Shown piece after piece: positions 17,345-26,970 of a stretch of DNA of 64,000 nt. Every line of letters starts with the position of its first letter. Within the stretch, counting starts at the first letter, position 1. The translations under genes were made by a program, and so were the position numbers. This DNA is from Actinomadura citrea (GTDB lineage Bacteria; Actinomycetota; Actinomycetes; Streptosporangiales; Streptosporangiaceae): contig NZ_JACCBT010000001.1 of NCBI RefSeq assembly GCF_013409045.1, forward strand, positions 2,728,001 through 2,792,000, given 5' to 3'. The notes below the pieces were generated by a model, which was not told the DNA's origin, ran no database searches, and saw only the letters and a program-made list of their open reading frames with translations.

Positions 17345-17690
17345 CAGGCCCGCCCCTTCCTACGGGGCGGTGAAGGAAGCTCTGGCCGAAGAGGGCGCCG
17401 ACCCGGGAGACCTCCCCGCTCTGCTCGACTGACCGGCACGCCCCGTCCCACCGGTGGTCAGGAGTCCCTGGCCGAGAGGGCGCCGGTCTGGAAGTCCTCC
17501 CTGCGCCGCTCGACTGACTGACCCGCCCCGTCCCACAAGGTGGTTGAGGGAAGCTCTGGCGGATGAGGACGTCGATCTGGAAGACCTCCCTATCCCGCTC
17601 ACCGACTGGTCCCCTCCCACCGGTGGTCAGGAGTCCCTGGACGAGAGGCACCGACCTGAGACCATCCCGTCCCCTCGACCGAACCGTCGC
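17270..17690 (+). repeat. Decayed tandem array founded on the recX 3' end
   Basis: Five related units start at 17270 (coding, within recX), 17358, 17446, 17531 and 17615, so the period falls from 88 to 84 bases. Each has TCC-ACGGGGTGGT-like starts, CCCTGGCCGAAGAGGGCGCC-like middles, TCTGGAAGACCTCCC, then CTCGACTGAC and CCGCCCCGTC. Unit two still reads as the RecX C-terminus with a stop; later units carry small deletions and lost frames. Units three and five share CACCGGTGGTCAGGAGTCCC, so copying was not simply sequential. Confidence 0.85.
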
Positions 17691-18199
17691 GTTCGAAACG
17701 GGAAGCGGCGCCGGGGGGCCGGATCGGTGGGGTAGCAGCCGGGGGGTGGGGTGGCAATGTGGCGTTGTCGTGAGAGACGGGTGGCGACACGCCGGAGTCG
17801 CGGGGACGGCGGCCGGCGGGCGGTCGGGTCCGCGCTGTGGCGGGGGCGTGATGGTGCAGGTCGGAGCAGGGGCCGGGGGTCAGGGGAGGCGGTAAGGAAG
17901 GAGTCACGTCGACGTTCGGTTAGTCCGGAATGCCGGTCGTTTGCTTGCTCATTACCTCTGTGCCGCTTACCGTTACGGCAGTGAGGAGTTACTCCGCGTC
18001 TCGCGGATTGCCATACGACCGAGCACGTTCCAGCAGCTGAGAGGCATAAAGGACACGTTCGTCGACCGGATTCGGCCGGGTCGCCGGGGGCGCGCCGCTG
18101 CGCGGTCCCGCGATGTCGTGCATCCGCGCGCGCGAGTAAATCCTCGCTAGGCAGGGCCCCGTACTCCGGACGGGCCCGCGGCGAGGAAGGATCTGCCTC
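17691..18199. other. Non-coding gap before rny
   Basis: No convincing gene is present. The first part is G-rich low-complexity sequence. A stem-loop lies at 17955-17986 (TGCCG/CGGCA and CCTC/GAGG around a 10-base loop with a two-base bulge), possibly an end signal for recX or part of the rny leader. The rny ribosome-binding site GAGGAAGGA lies just before 18200. Confidence 0.5.
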
Positions 18200-19771
18200 A
18201 TGGAGAGCGTCCTGCTGGGTGCAGCGCTGCTGGTGACCCTGGTCGCTCTCGTGATCGTCCTGGTACGGCGTCCCGGCACGCCCGGCAGGGCCGCGGCCGA
18301 GATGGCCCGGGCGCAGGGCGAGGCGGACGAGATCAGGGCGAAGGCCGCGAAGGACGCGCGGGCCGCCCTGGACAAGGCCGAGCGGGAGGCGCAGCAGGCC
18401 ACCGCCACCGGACGCGCGGAGCTCGACGAGGAAGGCCGGACCCTGCGGGACGACCTCCGCACCGTCCGGGAGGACCTGGAGCGCCGGGAGGCGCGCCTCG
18501 CGGAGCGGGAGCAGCGGCTGGACGCCGAGGTGCGCCGCCTGGAGGAGTGGCAGGGACGGCTCGCCGAGACCAAGAAGGAGCTGGAGGCCCGCGGGCGGGA
18601 GCTCGACGGCGTCGCCGACGAGCGGCGCAAGGTCCTGGAGCAGGCGGCCGGGCTGACCGCCGAGCAAGCCAAGGGCGAACTGGTCGCGGCGATCGAGAAC
18701 CAGGCGAAACGGGAGTCCATCCCGATCGTGCGGGAGATCGAGAACGCGGCGAAGGCGGAGGGCGACAAGCGCGCCCGCAAGATCGTGACACTGGCGATCC
18801 AGCGGGTCGCCAGCGAGCAGACGGCCGAGTCGGTGGTGTCGGTCCTGCACCTGCCGAGCGATGAGATGAAGGGCCGCATCATCGGCCGCGAGGGGCGCAA
18901 CATCCGCGCCTTCGAGACGACCACGGGCGTGAACCTCATCATCGACGACACGCCCGAGGCGGTGCTGCTGAGCTGCTTCGATCCCGTGCGGCGCGAGGTC
19001 GGGCGGCTGACGCTGGAGAAGCTCGTCCTGGACGGCCGGATCCACCCCCAGCGGATCGAGGAGATCTACGAGCGCAGCCGCAGCGACGTCGAGCAGCTGT
19101 GCGTCCGCGCCGGCGAGGACGCCCTGGTCGAGGTCGGCATCGCCGACATGCACCCGGAGCTCATCGCGCTGCTCGGGCAGCTGCGGTACCGGACGTCCTA
19201 CGGGCAGAACGTGCTCAAGCACCTGATCGAGTCCGCGCACATCGCGGGCATCATGGCGGGCGAGCTGCGGCTGCCGGTGGAGGTCGCGAAGCGGTGCACG
19301 CTGCTGCACGACATCGGCAAGGCGCTCACGCACGAGGTGGAGGGCAGCCACGCGCTGATCGGCGCCGAGATCGCCCGCCGCTACGGCGAGCACGAGGACG
19401 TCGTCCACGCGATCGAGGCGCACCACAACGAGGTCGAGGTCCGGACCGTGGAGGCCGTGCTCACCCAGGCCGCCGACGCGGTGAGCGGTAGCCGGCCGGG
19501 GGCGCGCCGCGAGTCGCTGGAGGCCTACGTCAAGCGGCTGGAACGGCTGGAGGAGATCGCCCGCGACAGGCACGAGGGCGTGGAGAAGGTCTTCGCGATG
19601 CAGGCGGGCCGCGAGATCCGGGTGATGGTGAAGCCCGACGCGGTCGACGACATCCAGGCACAGGTGATCGCCCGCGACATCGCCAAGCAGGTCGAGGACG
19701 AGCTGACCTATCCCGGCCAGATCCGGGTCACCGTCGTCCGGGAGTCCCGGGCGATCGAGTTCGCCCGCTGA
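18200..19771 (+). CDS. rny: Ribonuclease Y
   Basis: 523-residue membrane-anchored endoribonuclease that starts mRNA decay. Residues 3-22 are one transmembrane helix, about 30-200 a long charged coiled coil, then a KH RNA-binding domain with GRIIGREGRN (225-234), and an HD phosphohydrolase domain with the metal-binding pair His370-Asp371 in CTLLHDIGKALTHE, plus a downstream AIEAHHNEVE motif. Length fits the family. Placement after recA-recX is common in actinobacteria. ATG 18200 follows GGAAGGA. It is transcribed in the same direction as recX but is 855 bases away, so probably has its own promoter. Confidence 0.95.
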   Translation: MESVLLGAALLVTLVALVIVLVRRPGTPGRAAAEMARAQGEADEIRAKAAKDARAALDKAEREAQQATATGRAELDEEGRTLRDDLRTVREDLERREARLAEREQRLDAEVRRLEEWQGRLAETKKELEARGRELDGVADERRKVLEQAAGLTAEQAKGELVAAIENQAKRESIPIVREIENAAKAEGDKRARKIVTLAIQRVASEQTAESVVSVLHLPSDEMKGRIIGREGRNIRAFETTTGVNLIIDDTPEAVLLSCFDPVRREVGRLTLEKLVLDGRIHPQRIEEIYERSRSDVEQLCVRAGEDALVEVGIADMHPELIALLGQLRYRTSYGQNVLKHLIESAHIAGIMAGELRLPVEVAKRCTLLHDIGKALTHEVEGSHALIGAEIARRYGEHEDVVHAIEAHHNEVEVRTVEAVLTQAADAVSGSRPGARRESLEAYVKRLERLEEIARDRHEGVEKVFAMQAGREIRVMVKPDAVDDIQAQVIARDIAKQVEDELTYPGQIRVTVVRESRAIEFAR

Positions 19772-19887
19772 CCGGCGTGAACGAGCGACCGGGCGGTTTA
19801 TCGGGGTTCGGGGGAAATTAAGCGGTTGGTCTGGTGTTCGCAAGCTTCCGCGGTGATGATCAAGTCATTTCCAGGCGGGAGGATCTC

Positions 19888-21117
19888 GTGAACAGGATCG
19901 CCATGATCGGGTGCGGGGCCGTGCTGGCGGCCGTCGCCTTCGCGGGCAGCGCCCAGGCCGCGCCGCAGGCCGCGGGGAAGCGGACGCACGCGGTGATCGT
20001 CGGGCATCGCGGGTCGCCGGGGCAGGCCCCCGAGGAGACGCTCGCGTCCTACCGCGACGGGGTCCGCGACCGGGCGGACGTGCTGGAAGGCGACGTGCAG
20101 CTCACGGCCGACAAGCAGATCGTGCTCCTGCACGACGACACGCTCGCCCGGACCACCGACGTGGAGCAGGTCTTCCCCGACCGGGCGCCGTGGAGGGTGG
20201 GCCAGTTCACGCTGGCCGAGATCAAGAGGCTGGACGCCGGGTCCTGGTTCGACGCCCGGTACGCGGGCCAGCGGGTGCCCACCTTGAAGGAGCTGCTCGC
20301 CGCCAGGGACAGGGGGACCGGGCTCAGCCTGGAACTGAAGGCGCCCGACAACAGCCCCGGGATCGCCACGCTCCTCGCCGAGGAGCTGAACGCGGCCGGA
20401 GTCACCGACGGCGGGACGCTCAAGTCGGGGGCCTACCGGGTGCAGGTCCACTCGCGCGACCAGGCGGCGCTCAAGGAGTTCCACGCGGCCGCGCCCAAGG
20501 TGCAGCTCTCCTACCTGACCGGGGGCGCGATGCTCTCCGACGACGAGCTGGCCGGGCTGGCGGGCTGGACGGTCAGCGTGTACGCGCATCCCAGGGCGAC
20601 CAGTGCCGGCGATGTCAGGCGTGCGCACGACAAGGGGCTGAAGGTGTTCAGCGACCCGGTGGACAGCCCGGCCGAGGTGTCCATGGGGGCGAACCAGGGC
20701 TACGACTGGCTCGCGACGAACTTCCCCGCCACGACGCGGCGGATCCTGGACGGCCGGACGCCCTTCCCCGGCGCGAACGGCGTCGTCATCGACAGCGTCT
20801 TCCCCGACCCGGGCGGCGACGACGCACAGCCGGAGAAGAGCGAGCACGTGGTGCTGCGGAACACGACGTCCAGGCCGGTCGACGTGAGCGGCGGCTACCT
20901 GCGCGACCAGGCGAGCAACCTGATGCGGATCGGCTCTGGATACGTGATCCCGCCGGGAAGCCTGCTGCGCGTCTACGTCGGCCCAGGCACGAACCGTCCC
21001 GACGCCTTCTACAACGGCCTGACGGCCGGCTTCCTGAACAACACCTCAGGAGACACGGTGTCGTTCTTCCGAGCCGACCACACGCTGCTCGACATCTCCT
21101 CCTACATCGTCCCCTGA
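19888..21117 (+). CDS. Secreted glycerophosphodiester phosphodiesterase with lamin-tail domain
   Basis: 409 residues from GTG 19888, selected because GGCGGGAGGA precedes it by 5 bases. A Sec signal peptide ends at SAQA-AP (about residue 25). The GDPD TIM barrel carries the catalytic set His40-Arg41 (VGHRGSPG), Glu67/Asp69 (LEGDVQL) and His82 (LLHDDTLARTTD). Residues about 295-409 form an extra beta-rich lamin-tail-like domain (VVIDSVFPDP...EHVVLRNTTSRPVDVSGGYLRD), a fold found on secreted nucleases and phosphodiesterases. It should hydrolyse glycerophosphodiesters outside the cell, to recover phosphate or glycerol. Not obviously in an operon. Confidence 0.9.
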   Translation: MNRIAMIGCGAVLAAVAFAGSAQAAPQAAGKRTHAVIVGHRGSPGQAPEETLASYRDGVRDRADVLEGDVQLTADKQIVLLHDDTLARTTDVEQVFPDRAPWRVGQFTLAEIKRLDAGSWFDARYAGQRVPTLKELLAARDRGTGLSLELKAPDNSPGIATLLAEELNAAGVTDGGTLKSGAYRVQVHSRDQAALKEFHAAAPKVQLSYLTGGAMLSDDELAGLAGWTVSVYAHPRATSAGDVRRAHDKGLKVFSDPVDSPAEVSMGANQGYDWLATNFPATTRRILDGRTPFPGANGVVIDSVFPDPGGDDAQPEKSEHVVLRNTTSRPVDVSGGYLRDQASNLMRIGSGYVIPPGSLLRVYVGPGTNRPDAFYNGLTAGFLNNTSGDTVSFFRADHTLLDISSYIVP

Positions 21118-23130
21118 TCAGCCGATCGTGAGGTTGACGGGTTCGACGCCGCGCGGCTCGAACCCGAGGGTCTGGCCGTAGAACGCCAGCTCCGCCTCCA
21201 GGCAGCGGATGACCGTGTCGGCCTTGCGGAAGCCGTGCGACTCGCCCTCGAAGGTGAGGTAGGCGTACGGCATCTTCTTCTCGGCCAGCGCCTGCGCGAA
21301 CCGCTCGGACTGGTCCGGCGGCACGATCGGGTCGCTCAGACCCTGCAGGAGCAGGACGGGGCAGGCCGTCCGGTCGGCGCGGTTGATAGGCGAGCGCTCC
21401 TCGTAGGCGCGCTCGAACCCGGGGAGGGGGCCGATGAGGCCGAACAGGTAGTGGGACTCGAAGTCGTGGGTGCTCTCGGCGAAGCGCTGCAGGTCGCTGA
21501 TCCCGAAGTAGGACGTGGCGGCCTTGAACACGTCGGTCTGCGTGATCGCCGCGAGTGTCGTCCAGCCGCCGGCCGAGCCGCCGCGGATCGCCAGCCGCGC
21601 CGGGTCGGCGATGCCGCCGTCGACGAGGGCACGGGCGGCGGCGACGGCGTCCTCGACGTCGACCACGCCCCACTGGCGGCGCAGCCGCTCCCGGTAGGCG
21701 CGGCCGTAGCCGGCCGATCCGCCGTAGTTGACGTCGATCACGCCGATGCCGCGGCTGGTGAAGTACGCGCGCTCCATGTCGAGGACCGTGGACACCCGCC
21801 CGGTGGGCCCGCCGTGCACGAACACGACGTAGGGCGGCAGCTCGTCGTCCGGCCCGGCCGCCTCAGGGTTGGTCGGCGGGAACACGTAGGCGTGGACGGG
21901 ACGCCCGAACGGCCCCTCCAGCTGCTCGGCGCGCGGCCTGGACAGGTACGCGACGTCGGGCAGCTCGGCCCGCTCCCGGCGCAGCCCCTCGACGCGCCCG
22001 GTCGTGGTGTCGACGCGCACCACCGACGCGGGCAGGTCCGGGCCGCCGGCGATCCCCACGATCGTCGTGCCGTCCGTGGACAGCTGCGGCGCCCAGTGCT
22101 CGTAGGGGACCTCCAGGTCGACGAGGTCGAGGGTGTCGGTGTCGTAGACGCCGAGCCGCATGTCGCCCTCGCCGTGCAGGACGGCGAGGCGCCCGTCGCC
22201 GAGCAGCGCGTACGGCATGCCGCCGAGCTGCCACAGCGGCGCGGCGAACTCCTCCTCGGCCGGGTAGAGCGCCTGGGCGGACTCCCCGTGCAGGCCGACC
22301 TGGTAGATGTTCCACCAGCCGGGCCAGTCGGAGATCACGTACAGGGACTCGTCGTCGCGCCACAACGGCGCCAGGGCGGACTCGGTGAGACCGCCCTTCA
22401 CCGTGCGGGGAGCGACCACCTCGCCGTCCTCGATCGCCGCCACGCGCACCTCGGTGCCGTCCCACGGCATGCGGGGGTGGTTCCACTGGACCCACGCCAG
22501 GTGCCCTCCGCCAGGGGACGCCACAGGGCCCGCGTAGAACTGCGCGCCCGACACCAGCTCGCGGATCGCGCCGGCGTCCCCTGCGGCGCTGCCGTCCAGC
22601 GGGACGGCGACGATGGCGCGCCGGATGCCCGTGGCGGGCTGCTCGTCCGCGCTCTGCTCATCCTCGGGGCCCGCCGGCTCGGCGATGTGGCCCTCGCAGA
22701 CGCACCAGACCTCAGTCCCGTCCGGGGAAAGGACGTAGTCGGCGTACCGCAATCCCGCCGGGACGGCCGGCTCGGGCGTCAGCGGGTACGGCTTCGGGTC
22801 GCCCTCGTCGAGGCGGTGCAGCCGCTGGTCCTCGTAATTGGAGAACACGACCGACCAGCCCGCCCCGGTGCGGATCGGCAGGTACGACCGCCCGCCGTAC
22901 TCGTGGACGCGGGTACGCGCATCCCACGGCGCCTGCAGCAGTTCGGTGCGATGACCGTCCTTCAGATGGATGACCGTGGCCCGTCCGCCCTCCTCGGGTC
23001 GCGTCTCCTGCCACCACACGTCGTCGCCCATGACGGTGGGGAAGCTGAGGCGCAGCCGGGCGCGGGCGACATCGGCCGCAGAGATGGGTGAAGGCCATGA
23101 GCCGTAGGGAAGGGTCGCACGAGCGGTCAT
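21118..23130 (-). CDS. S9 prolyl oligopeptidase family peptidase
   Basis: 670-residue peptidase. An N-terminal beta-propeller (about residues 30-390, repeats such as LSPDGTEVWCV and STDGTTIVGIAGG) precedes an alpha/beta-hydrolase domain. The triad is Ser519 (GGSAGGW), Asp600 (GLSDPIVPP) and His632 (GESHGF). No signal peptide is seen, so it is probably cytoplasmic and cleaves short peptides. I start at ATG 23130 (MTARATLPYGSW); the frame is open for about 1 kb further upstream, but that part is a shadow of the glutamate permease. Convergent with the phosphodiesterase with no gap. Confidence 0.93.
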   Translation of the reverse strand: MTARATLPYGSWPSPISAADVARARLRLSFPTVMGDDVWWQETRPEEGGRATVIHLKDGHRTELLQAPWDARTRVHEYGGRSYLPIRTGAGWSVVFSNYEDQRLHRLDEGDPKPYPLTPEPAVPAGLRYADYVLSPDGTEVWCVCEGHIAEPAGPEDEQSADEQPATGIRRAIVAVPLDGSAAGDAGAIRELVSGAQFYAGPVASPGGGHLAWVQWNHPRMPWDGTEVRVAAIEDGEVVAPRTVKGGLTESALAPLWRDDESLYVISDWPGWWNIYQVGLHGESAQALYPAEEEFAAPLWQLGGMPYALLGDGRLAVLHGEGDMRLGVYDTDTLDLVDLEVPYEHWAPQLSTDGTTIVGIAGGPDLPASVVRVDTTTGRVEGLRRERAELPDVAYLSRPRAEQLEGPFGRPVHAYVFPPTNPEAAGPDDELPPYVVFVHGGPTGRVSTVLDMERAYFTSRGIGVIDVNYGGSAGYGRAYRERLRRQWGVVDVEDAVAAARALVDGGIADPARLAIRGGSAGGWTTLAAITQTDVFKAATSYFGISDLQRFAESTHDFESHYLFGLIGPLPGFERAYEERSPINRADRTACPVLLLQGLSDPIVPPDQSERFAQALAEKKMPYAYLTFEGESHGFRKADTVIRCLEAELAFYGQTLGFEPRGVEPVNLTIG

Positions 23131-23254
23131 AACAGGAATCGTCCCGCATACGGGGATCGGTTGGGGCCATGACGGGCCGTTTGAGGTCGGAAAGATACAA
23201 GCTCTTGGCCTGGAAACCCGCCGGTAACACAGGGGTTCGCCCCCGGTGGGACGG

Positions 23255-23288
23255 CGAAGGGCGCCGCCGGAACCGGCGGCGCCCTTCG
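23255..23288 (-). terminator. Terminator of the glutamate transporter operon
   Basis: CGAAGGGCGCCGCCGG (23255-23270) and CCGGCGGCGCCCTTCG (23273-23288) form a perfect 16-bp inverted repeat with a tiny AA-centred loop, 16 bases past the gluD stop. There is no long T tract, as is common in high-GC genomes. Confidence 0.8.
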
Positions 23289-23303
23289 CGGACGAGCGGA
23301 CCG

Positions 23304-24287
23304 TCAGATGGTCTGCTGGGTCACCCCGACCCCGGCCACGGGGGGCGGGCCGCCCGAACCCATGGTCTTGGCCTCGGTCTTGCGGCTGCGGCGGCTGCGT
23401 CCCTCCAGCCAGGTGGCCACACGGCTCAGCGACATGTTGATCGCGATGTAGATGACCGCGACGACGATGCCGGCCTGCAGCACGTTGTTGCTGTAGTTCG
23501 CCGGCACCTGCTTGAAGCCGGCCTGCAGGAACTCGCCGTAGGCGATGATGAACCCGAGCGCGGTGTCCTTGAGCAGGACGACGATCTGGCTCACGATCGC
23601 CGGCATCATCACCGTGATGGCCTGCGGCAGCAGCACCAGCCGCATGACGCCGTTCTTGCGGAGCCCGATGGAGTAGGCGGCCTCCGACTGCCCCTTCGGG
23701 ATCGACAGGACGCCCGCGCGCACCACCTCGGCGAGCACGGAGCCGTTGTACATCGTCAGGCCGAACACGACCGCGGCGAACGCGGGCACGGTGACCGTCC
23801 CGGCGTTGATCTCCACCCCGAAGATCGAGAAGAAGTAGTCCACCGACACCCGCTGCAGGGTGCCGAACTGCGACTCGGCGATGGCGGGGCTGATCTTGTT
23901 GGGGACGAAGAACGCCAGGAAGATCAGGATCAGCAGCGGGATGCCGCGGAAGAACTCCACCACGGCGCCGGCCGGGACGCGGACCCACCAGTGGTCCGAC
24001 AGCCGTGCCAGCCCGAACACGACGCCGAACAGCAGGGCCAGCACCGTGGCGAGGGCGGCGGCCTTCAGCGTGTTGATCAGGCCGGGCAGGAGCAGGTGCC
24101 TCCACACCGTCCACTTCAGGAACGGCGTCCAGAGCTTCTCCTCGAACTGGCCCTTGTCGCTGAGGCGCCAGATCAGCGCGGCCAGGACGGCGGCGAGCAC
24201 GATCGACGCGACGGCGGTCAGGAGCGCGTTGCGCGCCCTGGCCCGGGGGCCGGGGATGTCGAAGAGAACGGTCGCTTCCTTGCTCAT
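23304..24287 (-). CDS. gluD: Glutamate ABC transporter permease GluD
   Basis: 327-residue polar-amino-acid permease with about five membrane helices and the EAA loop SEAAYSIGLRKNGVMRLVLLPQA at about 220-242. An N-terminal cytoplasmic segment and a first helix (TAVASIVLAAVLAALIW) precede the transporter core. The C-terminus has a basic linker (LEGRSRRSRKTEAK) and ends GVTQQTI. The start ATG 24287 overlaps the gluC stop in ATGA, so the two are translationally coupled. Together with GluC it forms the membrane channel of the glutamate importer. Confidence 0.93.
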   Translation of the reverse strand: MSKEATVLFDIPGPRARARNALLTAVASIVLAAVLAALIWRLSDKGQFEEKLWTPFLKWTVWRHLLLPGLINTLKAAALATVLALLFGVVFGLARLSDHWWVRVPAGAVVEFFRGIPLLILIFLAFFVPNKISPAIAESQFGTLQRVSVDYFFSIFGVEINAGTVTVPAFAAVVFGLTMYNGSVLAEVVRAGVLSIPKGQSEAAYSIGLRKNGVMRLVLLPQAITVMMPAIVSQIVVLLKDTALGFIIAYGEFLQAGFKQVPANYSNNVLQAGIVVAVIYIAINMSLSRVATWLEGRSRRSRKTEAKTMGSGGPPPVAGVGVTQQTI

Positions 24288-24967
24288 CGCGCCACCGCCA
24301 TCCGCTTGGCGAGCCAGCCGAAGAAGTATCCGGTGGGCAGGGTGAGGATCAGGAAGCCGATCGACACGCCGAGGAAGAGGGGGATGACCCCGTTGGCGAA
24401 CGTGGGCTTGTCGATGATGGTCTTGGTGACCAGCGCGACCTCGGCGTAGCTCGCGGCCGCGGCCACCGTCGTGTTCTTGATCATCGCGATCAGCACGCTG
24501 CCCAGCGGGGCGATGATCGCCCGGAACGCCTGCGGCAGGATGATCATGCGGAGGGACTGGGTGAAGGTCAGCCCGATCGAACGGGCGGCCTCGGCCTGGC
24601 CCAGCGGGACGGTGTTGATGCCCGAGCGCAGGGTCTCGCACACGAAGGCCCCGGTGTAGGCCGACAGGCCGAGGACCGCCCACCAGTAGTAGGTCGTCGA
24701 GGAGTTCTCGGAGAACTTCAGCGCGAGGATGTCGTTCAGGCCCAGGCTGCACATCAGCAGCACCAGGGTGAGGGGCGTGTTGCGCACGATGTTGACGTAG
24801 CCCGTGCCGAACGCGCGGAGCACCGGAACCGGCGAGACCCGGAAGCTCGCCAGAAAGGTCCCGATGATCAGGGAGAGCACCGCCGCGGCGGCCGCGAGGC
24901 GCAGGGTCGCCCAGAATCCCTGGAGGATCTCGTCGAAGTTGTCGAAGAACGGGCTGAAGTCAAACAT
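24284..24967 (-). CDS. gluC: Glutamate ABC transporter permease GluC
   Basis: 227-residue inner-membrane permease of the HisMQ/GluC type. It has about five transmembrane segments; the cytoplasmic EAA motif is [24 protein letters not shown] near 124-147. Order ATPase, binding protein, GluC, GluD matches the Corynebacterium glutamicum gluABCD operon. The start is ATG 24967, 110 bases after gluB. Confidence 0.93.
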   Translation of the reverse strand: MFDFSPFFDNFDEILQGFWATLRLAAAAAVLSLIIGTFLASFRVSPVPVLRAFGTGYVNIVRNTPLTLVLLMCSLGLNDILALKFSENSSTTYYWWAVLGLSAYTGAFVCETLRSGINTVPLGQAEAARSIGLTFTQSLRMIILPQAFRAIIAPLGSVLIAMIKNTTVAAAASYAEVALVTKTIIDKPTFANGVIPLFLGVSIGFLILTLPTGYFFGWLAKRMAVAR

Positions 24968-25077
24968 TGCTCAGCTGTTTCATCACGTTCCAGCGGGTGT
25001 CAGGCCATGCCGGCGCGCCCCCGGGCGATGTCTGTCGGGGACGCGCCGGCGTGACGGGCGTCAGTCGAGGCCCTGGG

Positions 25078-25947
25078 TCAGGCGCAGCCTTCCATCTGCG
25101 GGGCGGTCGTGACGAGCTTGAGCCCGGTGCCCGCGAAGTGCTTCTCCAGCAGGGTCTTGGCCGTGCCGTCGGAGTACATCTGGGCGACGGCCTTGTTGAC
25201 GGCCTCGCAGGTCTCGGTGTCGCCCTTCTTGAGGCCGACGCCGTACTTCTCGTCGGTGAAGGGGTCGTTGATGACCTTGAAGGAGCCCTTCTGCTGGTTG
25301 GCGAAGCCGGCCAGGATCAGGTCGTCGGTGCTGACCGCGTCCAGGGCGCCGGACTTCAGCTTGCTCACGCACTCGGAGTAGCTGGAGGCGTCCACGAGCG
25401 TGACGCCCTTGATGTTCAGCTTGCCGTCCGGCGGGCCCTCGGTGATGCGGCGGAAGGAGTTGGACCCGGCCGCCTTGCAGAGCTTCTTGCCCTTGAGGTC
25501 GGTGGCCTTCTTGATGCTGCCGTTGTCGGCCTTGACCATCGTGTCCTGGTGGGCGACGTAGTACGGCCCGCCGAAGGTCACCTGCGACTTGCGCGCGTCG
25601 GTGATGGAGTAGGTGGCGACCACGAGGTCGACCTGCCCGCCGCCGAGGAACGACTCGCGGTTGGCGGAGGTCGTCTCCTTGAACGTGATGCCGTTCTCGG
25701 GGACGCCGAGCGACTTGGCGATGTACTTGGCGACGTCGACGTCGAAACCGTCGAAACTGCCGTCGGGCTTCTTCAGGCCGAGCGCCGGCTGGTCGAACTT
25801 GATGCCGATGGTCAGCTTCTTGTCGTCCTTGGCCTTCTGGACGACCGTCTTGGCCTCGGTCTTCTCGGTGTCACTGCCGCACGCGCTGAGCGCCAGCGAC
25901 AGCGCCATCCCCGCCCCGATGAGGGCGCCGAAACGACGTACTCGCAT
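25078..25947 (-). CDS. gluB: Glutamate-binding lipoprotein GluB
   Basis: 289-residue family-3 solute-binding lipoprotein. The signal ends in the lipobox LSAC with Cys23. The mature part has [19 protein letters not shown] and [18 protein letters not shown] (the amino-acid-binding signature), [18 protein letters not shown] and [12 protein letters not shown]. It captures glutamate outside the membrane. ATG 25947 follows AGGTAGGA. The gene lies 38 bases after gluA. Confidence 0.93.
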   Translation of the reverse strand: MRVRRFGALIGAGMALSLALSACGSDTEKTEAKTVVQKAKDDKKLTIGIKFDQPALGLKKPDGSFDGFDVDVAKYIAKSLGVPENGITFKETTSANRESFLGGGQVDLVVATYSITDARKSQVTFGGPYYVAHQDTMVKADNGSIKKATDLKGKKLCKAAGSNSFRRITEGPPDGKLNIKGVTLVDASSYSECVSKLKSGALDAVSTDDLILAGFANQQKGSFKVINDPFTDEKYGVGLKKGDTETCEAVNKAVAQMYSDGTAKTLLEKHFAGTGLKLVTTAPQMEGCA

Positions 25948-25985
25948 TCTCGTCCTACCTCTGCTCTCTGCCGGAGCCCCGCGGC

Positions 25986-26801
25986 TCAGTGCGTGAGGAT
26001 CTTGGAAAGGAAGTCCTTCGCGCGCTCGGTCCGCGCGTTGGTGAAGAACTCGTCGGGGGTGTTCTCCTCGACGATCTGGCCGTCCGCCATGAACACGACC
26101 TTCTGCGCGGCCCGGCGGGCGAAGCCCATCTCGTGCGTGACGACGATCATCGTCATGCCCTCGCGGGCCAGCCCCGTCATGACGTCCAGGACCTCGTTGA
26201 CCATCTCCGGGTCCAGCGCCGACGTGGGCTCGTCGAAGAGCATCACCTTGGGCCGCATCGCGAGGGAGCGCGCGATCGCCGCGCGCTGCTGCTGCCCGCC
26301 GGACAGCTGCGCGGGGTACTTGTGCGCCTGGTTGGCGATGCCGACCCGGTCGAGCAGTTCCATCGCGTGCTTCTGCGACTCCTGCTTGCCCTGCCTGCGG
26401 ACCTTCACCGGCCCGAGCATGACGTTCTCGAGGATCGTCTTGTGGGCGAACAGGTTGAACGACTGGAACACCATGCCCACGTCGGCGCGGAGCTTCGCCA
26501 GATCCTTGCCCTCTTTGGGCAGCTCCTTGCCGTCCACGAGGATCGTGCCGTCGTCGATCGGCTCCAGCCGGTTGATCGACCGGCACAGGGTCGACTTCCC
26601 GCCGCCGGACGGGCCGATGACGACGACCACCTCGCCGGAGTTCACGGTGAGGTTGATGTCCTTGAGGACGTGCAGCTCGCCGAAGTGCTTGTTGACGTGC
26701 TCGACTACGACGAGCGGCCGGTCACCTGCGGCGGCCGGCTCCGGGGTGGAGTCCTCCGGCCCGGTCTCGGTGATCTCGGGCTCGCTTTCGCTGTCCGTCA
26801 T
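25986..26801 (-). CDS. gluA: Glutamate ABC transporter ATPase GluA
   Basis: 271-residue ATPase of the polar-amino-acid class. An acidic Ser/Glu/Pro-rich N-terminal extension of about 27 residues precedes the standard domain: Walker [10 protein letters not shown], the Q-loop [12 protein letters not shown], signature LSGGQQQR, Walker [14 protein letters not shown] and switch His in VVTHEMG. ATG 26801 is chosen over upstream in-frame codons because homology begins just after it; no good ribosome-binding site is visible, so it may be translated from a near-leaderless message. First gene of gluABCD, divergent from miaB. Confidence 0.93.
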   Translation of the reverse strand: MTDSESEPEITETGPEDSTPEPAAAGDRPLVVVEHVNKHFGELHVLKDINLTVNSGEVVVVIGPSGGGKSTLCRSINRLEPIDDGTILVDGKELPKEGKDLAKLRADVGMVFQSFNLFAHKTILENVMLGPVKVRRQGKQESQKHAMELLDRVGIANQAHKYPAQLSGGQQQRAAIARSLAMRPKVMLFDEPTSALDPEMVNEVLDVMTGLAREGMTMIVVTHEMGFARRAAQKVVFMADGQIVEENTPDEFFTNARTERAKDFLSKILTH

Positions 26802-26970
26802 GGGCACGGACTTTATGTCATCGCCGGTACTGACCGAGTTGCCGGGCGGTACCGATACGATCACGAATACCCACGTCGGACGGGGTTCGGTCGTGGCGGA
26901 GAGTGATCATAAAAGGCGGTGGCGGGGTGCGCCGCCCGTTCCGCCATGTCACGCCGGGCCCGTAACCTGG

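Noticed and set aside
17270..17690. CRISPR-like array
   Set aside because: Units are 84-88 bp, imperfect and derived from recX coding sequence; no conserved short repeat with unique spacers and no cas genes.
17627..19843. 738-codon minus-strand open frame
   Set aside because: Antisense of rny and the recX array; no domain and shadow composition.
21118..24114. 998-codon minus-strand open frame
   Set aside because: Only the section to 23130 is the S9 peptidase; the rest is a shadow of gluD in another frame.
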